A stretch of DNA of 64,000 nt from Flaveria trinervia (taxonomy: Eukaryota > Streptophyta > Magnoliopsida > Asterales > Asteraceae), in contig CM046451.1 of the NCBI GenBank assembly GCA_025506515.1, forward strand, positions 50,013,645 through 50,077,644. Direction: 5' to 3'. Below the pieces are notes generated by a model. It saw only the letters and a list, made by a program, of their open reading frames with translations, was not told the DNA's origin and did not search any database. Both the position numbers and the translations under genes were made by a program. This document shows, piece by piece, positions 45,971 through 56,714 of this stretch (positions are counted from its first letter, which is position 1; each line of letters starts with the position of its first letter).

Positions 45971-46520
45971 AACAAATCTTGTGAGAATGTTTCAGGATCT
46001 GTAGAAAACTTAAATACAGATGATCCTGATCCAAGATTTGAGCTAGGAAGATCCTCAAGTCATACATCTTCAACTCCAGTTGAAACCACTTTTGCAAATG
46101 AGGTTTCTATCAGCACAATAATGACAAACTCAGCTGATACATCTGGTATGCCTTCAAATTCCAGCTCAGAGGCTCTACAACCAGATAAGAACACCTCAAC
46201 TGTGGAAGACAACAATGGTGGTGGTGACAGTGACCAAGAATTTCTTGATGCCACTAACCACACCATTGATGAGAACATCAATGATGTCACACACTGCTTG
46301 GATCAAGTTTCACTTGAAAAGTGTACTGATGTGGTGGGAGAAACATCCATGCCAGATCTAAGTTTCTCTATTAGATCTTTCTCAACAACTTGTTGTGATC
46401 CCTCAGCTTGGGATCCACAAGTTTCACCCTACCACAAACATTATTGGAGATGTTGTCTCAGGGGTAAAGACAAGAGGACAAACCCATGAAGCAAATGTTT
46501 GTCTTCACTCTGTTTTCTAT
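45971..46520 (+). pseudogene. C2 pol: IN-RT linker
   Basis: The frame 46121-46489 encodes a Ser/Asp/Asn-rich spacer (MTNSADTSGMPSNSSSEALQ...) with INDVTHCLDQVSLEKCTDVV, homologous to C1 10011-9601. The frame shifts near 46370. No known domain is visible. Confidence 0.7.
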
Positions 46521-48046
46521 CCCAGATAGAGCCAAAGAAAGTTGATGAAGTTCTAAAGGATGGAAGTTGGGTTGAAGCTATGCAACAAGAGCTATCAATT
46601 CAAAAGCCAGAAAGTTTGGAACCTTTTTCCTCTTCCTTCTGGGAAGACTACCATTGGAACCAAATGGGTGTTTAGGAACAAAAAGATGATAGATGCATCA
46701 TCATCAAGAACAAAGCTAGACTGGTTGTTCAAGGATACACACAAGAAGAAGGGATTGACTACACTGATGTCTTTGCTCCAGTGGCAAGATTAGAAGCTAT
46801 TAGGATATTTTTGCCATTTGCTGCATCCAAGAACTTCAAGGTCTTTCAACTTGATGTGAAGTGTGCCTTTTTATATGGAGTGATAGATGAAGAGGTTTAT
46901 GTCAAACAACCACCTGGTTTTGTAGATCCTGATCATCCTGATTATGTCTGCAAGCTTGATAAAGCTCTTTATGGGCTGCATCAGGCACCCAGAAATGGTA
47001 TGAGACACTATCTGAGTATCTTTGTAAACATGGATATAGGAGAGGTACTATAGATGGAACTCTCTTCATCAAAGAACAAGGAAAAGACATATTGCTAGTT
47101 CAAGTATATGTGGATGACATCATCTTTGGTTCAACTAATCCAAAGCTCTGCAAAGACTTTGAGAAGTTGATGAAAGACAGATTTGAAATGAGTGCCATGG
47201 GGGAACTCAATTTCTTTCTGGGAATTCAAGTGAAGCAAGTTGAAGATGGCATCTTCATAAGTTAGTCAAAGTATGTTCAGGACATACTCAAGAGGTTCAA
47301 TATGACTGACTGTAAGATTGCTAAGACACCCATAGCCAGAACCACTCTCTTGGTCCTGATCTTGAGGGGGAGTGTAGATAAGCAGTTATACAGGGCTATG
47401 ATTGGGTCTCTTATGTATCTTACTGCTAGCAGCCTGATATCATGTTTGCTACATGCATTTGTGCAAGATACCAAGCCAACCCTAAGATGTCTCACCTTAT
47501 CACTTTCAAGAGGATTCTAAGATACCTCAAAGGTGCATCAACACTTGGCCTATGGTATCCCAAGAATTCTGACTTCAATCTGTATGCCTATACAGATAGT
47601 GATTATGGTGGTTGCAACATGACTGCAAAGTCTACATCTGGGGGATGTCAATTTCTTGTGGAAGGGTTGTCTCATGGTAATGTAAGAAACAATCTTGTGT
47701 CTCTGCATCAACTGCTGAAGCTGAATACATTGCTGCTGCAAGCTATTGTGCTCAAGTACTTTGGATTCAAAATCAGATGCTGGACTATGGGTTAAGCTTC
47801 AAGGAGACTCCCATTCACATAGACAACAACAGTGCTATCTCAATCACAGAGAACCCTATGCAGCACTCAAGGACAAAGCACATCAATATCAGGTATCATT
47901 TAATAAGAGATAACTATGAAAAGGGATTAATTAAACTAGTCAAAGTTCACACAAATAAACAATATGCTGATCTATTTACAAAGGCTTTTGATGAACAAAG
48001 ATTTAAATATCTAATATCAGCTATTGGGATGATAAACTTTGAGTAA
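46521..48046 (+). pseudogene. C2 pol: reverse transcriptase and RNase H
   Basis: RT: VARLEAIRIFLPFAASKNF, FQLDVKCAFLYGVIDEEVYV (first Asp intact), ALYGLHQAP, then after a frameshift QVYVDDIIFGSTN with YVDD at 47107-47118 and MSAMGELNFFLGIQVKQ. RNase H: TDSDYGGCNMTAKSTSGG, a frameshift near 47660, and HIDNNSAISITENP. The polyprotein ends at 48044-48046 after AIGMINFE. At least four frame disruptions are present. Confidence 0.88.
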
Positions 48047-48149
48047 GCTTTTCTTAAAAACTAATTCTTATTATTTCTTAAAAAAAATTATGTGTGTCCT
48101 AAGTTGTCTAGTTCATCACTTTCACAACCTCATGTTTTCTTTTGATGAA

Positions 48150-48615
48150 AATTTCTTTTTGAAGACTTTCCTTAGACTTTTGAAAATTTAATGATACTTC
48201 GGAAAGTTATGCTTTTAACTTCGGAAGTAAATCATGCCTTCAAAATAAATAACTGTCTAAGAATTTTACCTTCGGAAGAGCTTTCAAATTTATCTTCCGA
48301 AGCTTAAATACTTGTCGCAGACACTTACTTATTTTCAAGGACCATTTACTTCCGAAGCAAAATTAACTCTCGGAAGCTTTGTTGGTTTATATACAAAGCA
48401 CTCAAGTTTTAACTTTTCTTCCTAAGCAAAATTCTCAAAACTCTCAGAAATTCTTCCGAAGTCATTTTAGCTTCAGAAGCTTTTTGAGTTCCAAGAAAAC
48501 TAATTTTTGAGCAAAAGTAAACTACTTTTTCAGAGGTGGGACCGACATCCGGATTTCAAAGTTTATCCTCTTTCATTAAACTTTATTTGAAATCCTTCTC
48601 ACATATAAACCCAAC
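48150..48615 (+). promoter_or_regulatory. C2 array and TATA box upstream of ORF3
   Basis: About ten CTTCCGAAG/CTTCGGAAG units and variants lie at 48195-48480, beginning about 150 bp after the pol stop. CACATATAAACCC at about 48599-48611 is a good TATA box, 110 bp before the ORF3 ATG at 48720. No splice acceptor is evident before this ATG, unlike families A and B. It is inferred to be an internal promoter. Confidence 0.5.
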
Positions 48616-48719
48616 AGTTTCCCCCTCTTTCTATCATCTTTTCTTCCTCCAAACCTAAAACCCTAATTTCTCTTTGAATTTCTTTCTTTCTTCTTTCTTC
48701 ATCCTTAAGCTACTTCAAA

Positions 48720-51700
48720 ATGGCCAACCTTGCTCATAGAAATGATCCCAACTTTACCATGCAGCTACGCAGACAAACAATCAAGTTGCTCTGTTAAGCT
48801 CTGAGAAAGATCCTCATTTCTCAAAGGTTTGCCGTTTCCTAACTCTGTCAAACTACTTCACCTCCCTAACCATTGATCCTCCACTCTATGAGGATCAGTT
48901 GCTTGAATTCTGAAAGACTTGCCAAGAGGTCATTATGGACGGGGAGAAGGCACTGTCTGCCACAGTGCAGGGGAGAACAATCTTCATCACTCCGGCCATC
49001 ATCAATAGACATCTTCAGCTGGATGATGAAGAAGGTGAGGTGTTTTTGCCAAAGGAAGCTGTCAATCATTCCTTTGAGCAGATGGGATACGAGGAAGATT
49101 TCTCTGTAAAGACCTTTAGGAAAGGGAAGGTCTCATCCCAATGGAGATTCCTGCTCCATGTGGTCATCCATAGCTTATCAAACAAGCATGGTGGATGGGA
49201 CCAGATTCCTGAGGATCTCTCCTTCATAATCCATGGAATGGTTCAAGGGGTCAAATTCAGGTATTCGCAATTTGTCTATACTAATTTACTTGCAAATTGG
49301 ACTCCTTAGAATATTATATGTTTCTTAGATATGTCAAGTACATTCTTAACTGTGAACTGGGCTCACAGTTGAGGGAACAGGTAACATTCTTAAATTGGGA
49401 CAGATGAAGCCCGACATCTTTAAAATACTAAGAAAGCCTACAGTTGGATTCTCTAGGGTAGAAACAGCCCTAGTCCCAAAAATGTTAGAGCTCATTACTC
49501 AAGGTGACAACCTAGCAGCACAAGCTAGTGTTGAACCCACACCTGCTTTTTCCCAACCACTCTCACAGCCTCAAATCACCATCACTTACCAAAGAAATCC
49601 AAATGAACCCCTGCTCAGGCTATTTAGCCTGTGGAGGTCCCCATATACTCACCCATACAGGAAGAAGTGGACACTGGAGCTCCCACTTCTCCTGAGGAGC
49701 AGACCACTCCCATCTCTTCAAGAATCAGTGTTGAGGTTCCTCATGCTCAGCCTGATAAGCTCATTAGCCCAACTGCCTTAAGCCATCACTCTGAGTCTCA
49801 ACACTCAAGTGATCAACCTTCAGGGGACAGTTACCATCCCCAGCCTATAGATCTCAACCAACCAATTCCCAACCTTGACTTCTATACCGATGATGATATA
49901 GGTTTCGGTGAGTATAATGAATCTCTCTTCTTTCCCCCTACTCAAAGAGAGATGAGTACTCCTGAGTCTCCTACATCTATCCCACATTAGTCACCTACAA
50001 CTGAGGTGGACACTCTTGAACCTGTTCAGGATGTCCATATAGAAGAGGCTCTCACTTCTAAAAGTGATTACATCATTAAGACCTCAACCATGGCAACTCA
50101 ACCCACTGACATCTCAACTGAGACTGCCAGTGAGCAGAGGAAAACCAGCCGCCAAGAACCTCAAGCTGGTGGTGAGAGAGGACTCTGGTCCAATCATCTC
50201 ATCCCCCAATGAATCTTCTGATGAAGATGAGGGGAATCTAAGACTACTGGTGCAAAAATTGTCTAAAACATACACTTACTTAGTCTCAAAGGTCAGTCAC
50301 CTTGAATCTCAGGTGACTACCTTACACAACAGGATCAATGATCAGCAACTTGAGATTTCATATCTTAAGGAGAAACTAGCTGGGAGACCCTTAAGAAGAG
50401 CTCAACCAGGAATACAAGAACCTGTGGATGTGATTGACCTATCTTCCAGCTCACCTATGCAAGTGGGAGAAAGTCATTACAGCCACAAAACCTGGGAGTT
50501 TTTTAGGGAGAATGGACATTGAGGACTCACCATCCTCACTTGCAACTGTGCATTCTCAGCAACCTCCTCTAGTTCACATTAATGTGGACTACACAGACTC
50601 CTTCATATAGAGTCTGTTTGAGGATGGGATGCCAAAGGCTATGTCACCTTCACCATCTTCCAATCACATCATTAGGTGGAGGTATGACAATATCAGGAAG
50701 GCCTAATCATCATACGAGTTCAAGGACAGCAAGAAGTCTTCAATTTTCAGACCTTGGACTACTATGAAGGTCTGGATCTAGTCAACATGCCACTTGTCAA
50801 CCCAAGCCAATCAAGACAAGCTGACAGACTAGCTAAAAGAATCCAAGACAGGATCACTGTAGAGTTCAGCTTAAGAAAGAGACTTAGGCAATCAGGCAAT
50901 GTCATCGGTCAACTGGATGTTGAGGTAGACCCTAAGATTAGCTTCATAGGGGAAACCTTGACTGAAGGCCCAGTGACAAAACTTGAGAGCCCTGTCTCAT
51001 CATCTCCAACTACTGTAGAGATCCATATTCCTTTTGAGACACCTGCTGGTGAAGGTTCTTCTCAACCTCTCTCTGGCCTGAGCTCAGATGCTGCAACAAG
51101 CAATGAAGGCCAAAGCTCTCTCCATCCTGAGTCACAAAGGTCTGTGAGTGACAAAGGGAAAAGAAAGATGACATCTGAGGAGATTGAGGAGGAGGAGAGA
51201 GAGAGAGAGGAAAAGGAGGCTAAGGGGAGAAAGTTCCTTTGCTGAGTCTTCAAGACTCATGGAGTCTGCAATCAGGGTTGCCCCCAGACCAGATACTCAG
51301 AATGATAAGTTAAGGGCAGTCAGGATTAACTATCTACAGACTAGGAACTATGACATAGATAGTGTCATTTCTCTTCCCTTGGATGAGTTGAATGAACTAG
51401 TTGACCTGGAAAGGTCAAGAGAGAAGAAGGAGGCAAAAGATGCAGAACTCCTAGTACAAGTCAAAGAAGAGAGAAGAAGAAAAAGACTGTACAAAGGTAT
51501 GCTTACCCTCTCCCCAATTCAAGAAAGTCCTGAACAAGAGGATATGGTTCAACAAGAACCTCAGATAGATAATAAAGAAGACATAATCAAGATGATTAAC
51601 TACCTGAGTGCCACAGGCTTCTATCAGGTAGATGCACTCCTTCATTTGTCTTATGACTATATCAAGTTTGAGTACTTAAAACAACTTGAGCTTGAGTTAG

Positions 51701-52524
51701 TCAAGGAAAGAAAGACAACAAAGAAGAAGCTATGGGAAGAAGCTGCAAAATCAAGAGCCATCATCCAAAAGAGCATGAAGAAGTCTGCTGATAGGCAGAG
51801 GATGATGAGCTTCTTGAAGCTGTATGGATTCTCTGGAAGGAGACTTGGACCCATGTCTCTATCCATTATGGATGAGCATATCAGGGTAATCAAGCAGAAG
51901 ATTAAGAGTGGAGAGCTCACTGACTTACACTCCACTCCAAGTCAAGCTCCGCTTGAAGTGGAGGTTAAGGTTGAACAACTAGAGACAACACAACCCGGAC
52001 CTCCTGCTAATGCTCAGCAAGCTTCATCTTCTGATCCACAGCAGGGTCAACCTCCCTCTCCATCTAAACCTAAGAAAGAAGAAGTCCCAACTGAGAGAGA
52101 CAACAGAGATCAATCTGGTACTGCAGGCCAGTCTTCTCAGTTAAAATTTTGAAAGAGAAAGAAGAGGATGGCTTCTAGACCAAAGCCTAAGAAGAAGAAG
52201 AAGTCTGCACCCTCTTCTAAACCTCAGGATGAATCAGAACAGCCTGAGGATGTGCAGCTAGAGGAAGCTACACCAACTCCAATTCAAATAGCTCCTCTAG
52301 CAATAGGAAGACCCATCTTGTCTTGGACATACACCACAAATCCAGAAAGATAGCATGTTATTAGAGATCAAGGCATTGAAGACATTTATACATGGCAAGA
52401 CATGTTTCAGTTGCCTCTACATGACCTCTTTGACATGAGAAGACACTTTGACAGCCTGAAGGATCCTGATCATCTTATGAAGAAAGGAATGGTGATCATC
52501 CTAATGAGGACTATTAATATCTGA
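48720..52524 (+). pseudogene. C2 ORF3 (post-pol third ORF)
   Basis: It starts ATG 48720 (MANLAHRNDPNFTM) and ends TGA 52522-52524. The N-terminal domain has FITPAIINRHLQLDDEEGEV, VSSQWRFLLHVVIHSLSNKHGG and SQFVYTNLLANW (48935-49309). Pro/Ser-rich linkers follow, then a leucine/Ser coiled coil (LVSKVSHLESQVTTLHNRIND, 50280), RWRYDN (50670), and a 322-codon open stretch (51184-52152) rich in Lys/Glu helices. A Lys cluster PKPKKKKKSA (52177) could be a nuclear signal. There is no signal peptide or membrane segment. Frameshifts and stops occur between blocks. Confidence 0.8.
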
Positions 52525-52552
52525 AGTTTTCAAAGTGTTTTGGTAGCATCAG

Positions 52553-52565
52553 CCTAGGGGGAGTT
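52553..52565 (+). other. C2 polypurine tract
   Basis: CCTAGGGGGAGTT lies directly before the 3' LTR start TGTAGAG. Confidence 0.92.
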
Positions 52566-53360
52566 TGTAGAGATTAATAAAGTGGCTAATAAAACCTAAA
52601 CATCTTTAGTCTTTCCTGCATGCTGCACAAGTGCATTAAAGAAGAAGCTTAGAAAGTTTCACACATGAAACAGAAAATTACTCTAAGTGTGAAATCTTCC
52701 GAAGCCAAGACCAATATCTTTCGAAGCCAAACATGAAGTCTTCCGAAGCCTCAGAGACAAAGTCTTCCAAAGCTTCAACTCATGAAAAAGATTTCTTTCG
52801 AAGACTTTTAGTAACATGCTTTATCTGATGTACTGTTCTATAAAGCTGGACACCTTTCCGCTGCACCTCTGCAAGTCACCAACTTACATGAGTTGGTGAA
52901 AAGGTCCATGCTTTTGGTAACTGTACATTGAGGTCTTGAGTCTGTAACTTTCTACTTTATGTACTTTATCCTTTTTGTAATAGATAAGGATGTGAGCTAT
53001 GGTATGTCATAGTCACAAGTCAAAAGGCAATCTGCCTTTTGACTCTACAATTAATTTTGTTTGTGTCTAGCCAATTGTATCCACTTTCAAAGTATAGCCG
53101 GCTGTAGGATGTAGTATAAGTATCTCATGTTCTTGTATCTTTCGAATATGCTTTTGTAACACTTGTAATAGAACATAGAAAAAGCAATATACCGCATTCT
53201 TGAAAACCATACACTTGAATTCTTTATGTTCTGTCTCTCTTGCATTACTTGTGTTCTTAGCATCTCAACTTGGTTAATCCAGTTTACTGTTTGATTAAAG
53301 TTTAGTTAATCTCCTCTTTGTGTTGTTGTGTTGTAACTATAACCCTTCAACGATCCTCCA
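52566..53360 (+). repeat. 3' LTR of C2
   Basis: The 795-bp LTR runs from TGTAGAGATT to CGATCCTCCA; the last four bases differ from the TGCA of the 5' LTR, but CA is kept. There are five array units at about 52688-52805, one more than in the 5' LTR, and the GTCAAAAGGCA hairpin is at 53019-53043. Confidence 0.93.
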
Positions 53361-54128
53361 ATAAGGATGTGAGCTATGGCATGTCATAGTCACTAGTCAA
53401 AAGGCAATCTGCCTTTTGACTCTACAATTGATTTTGTTTGTGTCTAGTCAATTGTATCTAGCTGGCTTTCAAAGTATAGCTGGTTGTAGGATGTAGTATA
53501 AGAATTCCTTGTTCTTGTATCTTTTCCATATGCTTTGAAACACTTGTAATAGAACTTGAGAAAGCAATATACTGCATCCTTGAAAACCAAACACTTGTGT
53601 TCTCTTTTTCTGTCTCTTACTTATTACTTGTGTTCTTAGTGTCAAACTTGTGATTAATCTAGTTTACTATTTGATTAAGTTTGGTTAATTTCCTCTTTAT
53701 GTTGTTGTGTTGTAAGTGAACCCCATCACCGATCCTGCAACTATGATCAATGACAATCAATAACATAAAGCACAAGGATAATTTTGTGTATTAACTGCTT
53801 TGAAATGCGAACTTGCAACAATGATAATCGATAAGGGTTTTGCAAGCTTTCCTACAATGAGAAGAAACAAAACAATATATAGCAGTCTATAGTTTCGCAG
53901 ACAGTTTCGCTGTAACCGAAACTATACTACCGAAACTATAGTTTCGCCAGACGAAACTACAGTTTCACCAGGCAAACAAAACAGCTGACTATATAGTTTC
54001 GCTCACAGTTTCGCTGTACAACAAAAATACATAAACAAAATACAATTAAAGAAAACTAACAAAAGACCTATTAAAATCAAAAGTAAATAATCTAAACTAA
54101 GGTGAGTCCAACCTATACATGATCTTTA

Positions 54129-54346
54129 ATACTCCCCCTAGGTTGGAACTCACCATCTTCACTTGGCTTGATTAGTCTCTTCAGCTCTAGTGACCTTTGT
54201 TGCCTTAGATTAATCTTCAGCATCTCCTACAACAGCTCCCTTTGAAGCTTCAGCACATGATTCTTTACGATTTCCTCCTGCATCACTAGTTCCTTCGGGA
54301 TGAGCACTAGCCCTCTCAAACTTCTTGGCCAAGTCTTGAATTATCC
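54129..54346 (-). pseudogene. B right body: polypurine tract and last codons of ORF3
   Basis: 54129-54142 is the CCTAGGGGGAGTAT tract, and 54346-54210 encodes the ORF3 tail (DLAKKFERASAHPEGTSDAG ... GDAED, stop at 54212-54210), homologous to 16100-15963. The frame is cut at 54346, where an inverted non-coding block begins. Confidence 0.75.
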
Positions 54347-54812
54347 TTGTGCTTATGTTAAAAAAGTTATTAAAAAAGGCACATATAATGCTCAAACTAA
54401 TAGTTTCTGTAACGATATGCATAATAGACTCAGCCTGACAAATAAAGTAAGCAGAAGCATTTTGATTTAAATTAAATATACGCTTAAGGACGTCTAGATT
54501 TATGCAATCATTTTGGCCTGCACAAAAACCGAGTCCTGACAAAAATCGGATTGAGAATTGATCTTCCTTACACCATGATACAAATCATATAAGCCATATC
54601 CTTGAGTCATGTTTGGTGTATTTATATGTTTTGTGTTTGTGCTAATCTTCTCTATTGTACGGTGGTACTGACCTGGAGTGATGATCTCCTCTGTTGTACG
54701 GTGGTACTGACTTGGAGCTCTTATCAGCACATGATTAATTGGTCATGTCCTTTGTTATACGTGAGTATAGACCTGGAGCTCTCACCTATTTGATCTCATT
54801 TGTATCACATCA
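54347..54812 (+). other. Inverted copy of the B pol-ORF3 non-coding block
   Basis: The sequence is the reverse complement of about 39770-40235, including the three hairpin units (GTAC-GGTG-GTAC at 54657-54668 and 54696-54707; TATAC-GTGA-GTATA at 54756-54769). It is joined on one side to ORF3 codons and on the other to gag codons. The same-sense copy in the left body and in family A shows that this one is inverted. Confidence 0.8.
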
Positions 54813-55431
54813 TCTTGTAGTCTGTGAACCCTCTTTCTTGTTTAAGCATCCTCACCTGAAGACTCCACTAAGGTGGGAGAGAATCTAGAAGTCTGTTAAC
54901 TTGTTCACTATTGGAAAGCTTTTCATCATATTTCTTTAGGGTGCTTGAAACAGTCAAGAAATGATTTGTGAGATCTATCAGACTCTCATTCTTGTGTCTA
55001 ACAAAAGAATTGAATTCCTTCTCAGCCTAAGTGCTCTTATCCTTTACCAAATTTGCATCACCATCATAAAACTCACATAGGGCATCGTAAAGAGATTTAG
55101 CATTTTTATGCTCTGAAAAATGATTGTAAATGTCTAGTGCCAGACAAAGAGTTAAAGCACCAAAAGCCTTTTGGTCATGGTCGATCAACTTTAGATCCTT
55201 TTCAGTGAAGGAAGATGGGTCCTTATTTTGAGAGACAACGTCACCAACAGTAACCGTTGGTATGTAAGGACCAGAAATAATCGATTCCTATTGGTTGTGA
55301 TCAGTGTAGAAGAAGAAGGCTTTGAGACATCTCTTCTAATCTTCAAAATTATCTCCGTTAATGAGTCTCGGATGCCTATTGGGAGGAACACTTTCAACAT
55401 TGGCAAGTGTGAGTGATGTTAACTTAGACAT
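54813..55431 (-). pseudogene. B gag N-terminal part
   Basis: It starts ATG 55431-55429 (MSKLTSLTLANVESVPPNRHP). It contains the plant Copia gag signature LINGDNFED followed by a TGG-to-TAG stop, ALTLCLALDIYNHFSEHKNA, KSLYDALCEFYDGDA and AEKEFNSFVRHKNESLIDL. The frame ends at the inversion breakpoint near 54813. The zinc knuckle, PR, IN and RT are absent from this body. Confidence 0.8.
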
Positions 55432-55860
55432 GGTAGTTTCGCAGAGATTGATGTAGTTTCGGCAAGAGAGAAGATAATTTCGCTGGCACTTTCGCAGAAA
55501 AAGGTAACTTCGCAGACAATTTTGCAGAAAAACTACTTTCGCTGAAACTTTCTCAGTGGAAGCTAATTTCGCTGACAATTTCGGCAGCAATTTTGCTAGC
55601 AAATTGTCACAACAGGCTTAGTTTTGCTGGTAAATTCGCAAGAAACAAGCTTGACCTTTCGTTCAAAAACACTTTCGGCAGCAATTTTGCTTCTTAACCC
55701 TTCACAATCACTGATGAACTTTCGTTCAAAAAGACTAGTTTCACAAAACAACTAGAGAATGATTTCGATAGCAATATAACCATAGTTTCGCTGGAAAATG
55801 ATTAACAGTTTCGCTGAAAGAACTGTAGTTTCGCTGATTGATCCTAAAACCCTTTTTCAA
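55432..55860 (-). promoter_or_regulatory. B leader array between PBS and gag
   Basis: More than a dozen GTTTCGC/TTTCGCTG-type units occupy the untranslated leader and abut the gag start. It is the B-family motif also found in U3 and beside ORF3. 55860-56052 is leader without further motif. Confidence 0.62.
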
Positions 55861-56052
55861 CCCAAAATCAGTCTGAAATCATCAAAAACTCAATGAATTT
55901 GAGATCGGATGATTAGCAAGGCTTCCAAAACTGAAAACAAGGTAAACTCAATCAATTTCCACATCAAAAACATCCAATGAGGGACTGAAAATGATTGAAA
56001 CAATATATTGAACAAAAACCACCAAAAACTCAACAAATCATGAGCACTAAGG

Positions 56053-56064
56053 CTCGGATACCAT
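56053..56064 (-). other. B primer binding site at LTR B3
   Basis: Minus strand TGGTATCCGAGC differs at one base from the initiator tRNA-Met consensus and lies two bases from the LTR. Confidence 0.85.
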
Positions 56065-56066
56065 AT

Positions 56067-56560
56067 TGTTGGTCCATGTGATCGTATTACAGTGCAAATG
56101 ATATTAAGAATCATTCAATATCCAACAAATATACTAAAGAACAATAATAAAGAGGATTGAACAAAATAAGAACTCATTCATAATAAGACAATGATCAATG
56201 ACAATCAATAACATAAAGCACAAGGATAATTCTGTGTATTAACTGTTTTGAAATGGTAAATTGCAACAATGATAATCGATTAGGGTTTTGCAAGTTTTCC
56301 TACAATGAGAAGAAACAAAAGTATTTATAGCAGTCTGTAGTTTCGCACCTGCCGAAACTATAGTTTCGCCAGACGAAACTAACGTTTCACCAGGCAAAAA
56401 AAACAGCTGACTGTGAGCGAAACTATAGTTTCGCTCACAGTTTCATTGTACAACAAAAATACATAAACAAAATACAATTAAAGGAAACTAACAAAAGACC
56501 TATTACAATCAAAAGTAAATAATCTAAACTAAGGTGAGTCCAACCTATACATGATCTTCA
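56067..56560 (-). repeat. 5' LTR of B (B3) with a perfect 32-bp palindrome
   Basis: The 494-bp LTR runs TGTTGGTCC to CTTCA (element-sense TG...CA). U3 array at 56337-56450, and the TATA box CTATAAATAC (element sense) at 56321-56330. The array contains a perfect 32-bp palindrome at 56410-56441 with half-site ACTGTGAGCGAAACTA. It is shorter than B1 because part of the array is missing. Confidence 0.9.
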
Positions 56561-56714
56561 ATCCCCCTTTGATTTTTTTGACGTTGAAAAGGACGGACGA
56601 ATTCCCTGTCATGTGCCTGGACACCCCACTATCAATAATCCAGGTATTAGTGATAGTGTTGTAGCAGACACCCTGTACATTCAAAGAACTTATTAGGTCA
56701 GATTTGGAACCCAA
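56561..56714 (-). pseudogene. D protease N-terminal fragment
   Basis: The frame reads NVQGVCYNTITNTWIIDSGV, SRHMTG and NVKKIKGG, with the aspartic-protease D-S-G site, and is cut by LTR B3. It continues at 15353. Confidence 0.86.

Larger units (their letters stand above)
41026..53360 (+). mobile_element. Element C2: complete SIRE-like Copia element
   Basis: A 12.3-kb plus-strand element has LTRs at 41026-41801 and 52566-53360 and perfect target duplications ATAAG (41021-41025 and 53361-53365) inside an older LTR of its own family. PBS, gag, PR, IN, RT, RNase H, ORF3 and polypurine tract are in the expected order. LTRs differ by roughly 4-5% by eye, less than in C1. All long frames carry stops or frameshifts. 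Confidence 0.93.
40603..53739 (+). repeat. Solo C-family LTR, split by C2
   Basis: Parts 40603-41025 and 53366-53739 join into one C LTR of about 797 bp (TGTAGAGATTAATG to GATCCTGCA) with no C internal sequence of its own outside C2. Flanks ACAAT (40598-40602) and ACTAT (53740-53744) are a target duplication with one mismatch. The uninterrupted B sequence at 56200 confirms the site. Five CTTCCGAAG units lie at 40728-40840 with about 22-bp spacing; the GTCAAAAGGCA hairpin is at 53396-53420. Confidence 0.88.
40478..54128 (-). repeat. LTR B2, split by the solo C LTR and C2
   Basis: Segments 40478-40602 and 53745-54128 together make one B LTR (TGTTGGTCCATG to CTTTA). The U3 array lies at about 53886-54025 and the TATA-like ATATATAGC at 53874-53884. 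PBS flanks one side and polypurine tract plus ORF3 end the other, so this single LTR serves as 5' LTR of the left body and 3' LTR of the right body. Confidence 0.86.
15354..56560 (-). mobile_element. Element B composite: LTR-internal-LTR-internal-LTR array
   Basis: Three minus-strand LTRs (15354-15881; 40478-40602 plus 53745-54128; 56067-56560) separate two internally deleted bodies. The left body has a leader, non-coding region and ORF3 but no gag-pol. The right body has gag N-terminus, an inverted non-coding block and the last codons of ORF3. PBS sites adjoin the second and third LTRs. Flanks at 15349-15353 and 56561-56565 read (minus strand) TGGAC and GGGAT, each one base from GGGAC, a plausible decayed target duplication in D's protease. 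Confidence 0.8.

Noticed and set aside
55912..56052. Structured leader RNA near the B primer site
   Set aside because: The sequence is shared with 40318-40470 as expected for a leader, but I could not find a convincing conserved stem by eye.
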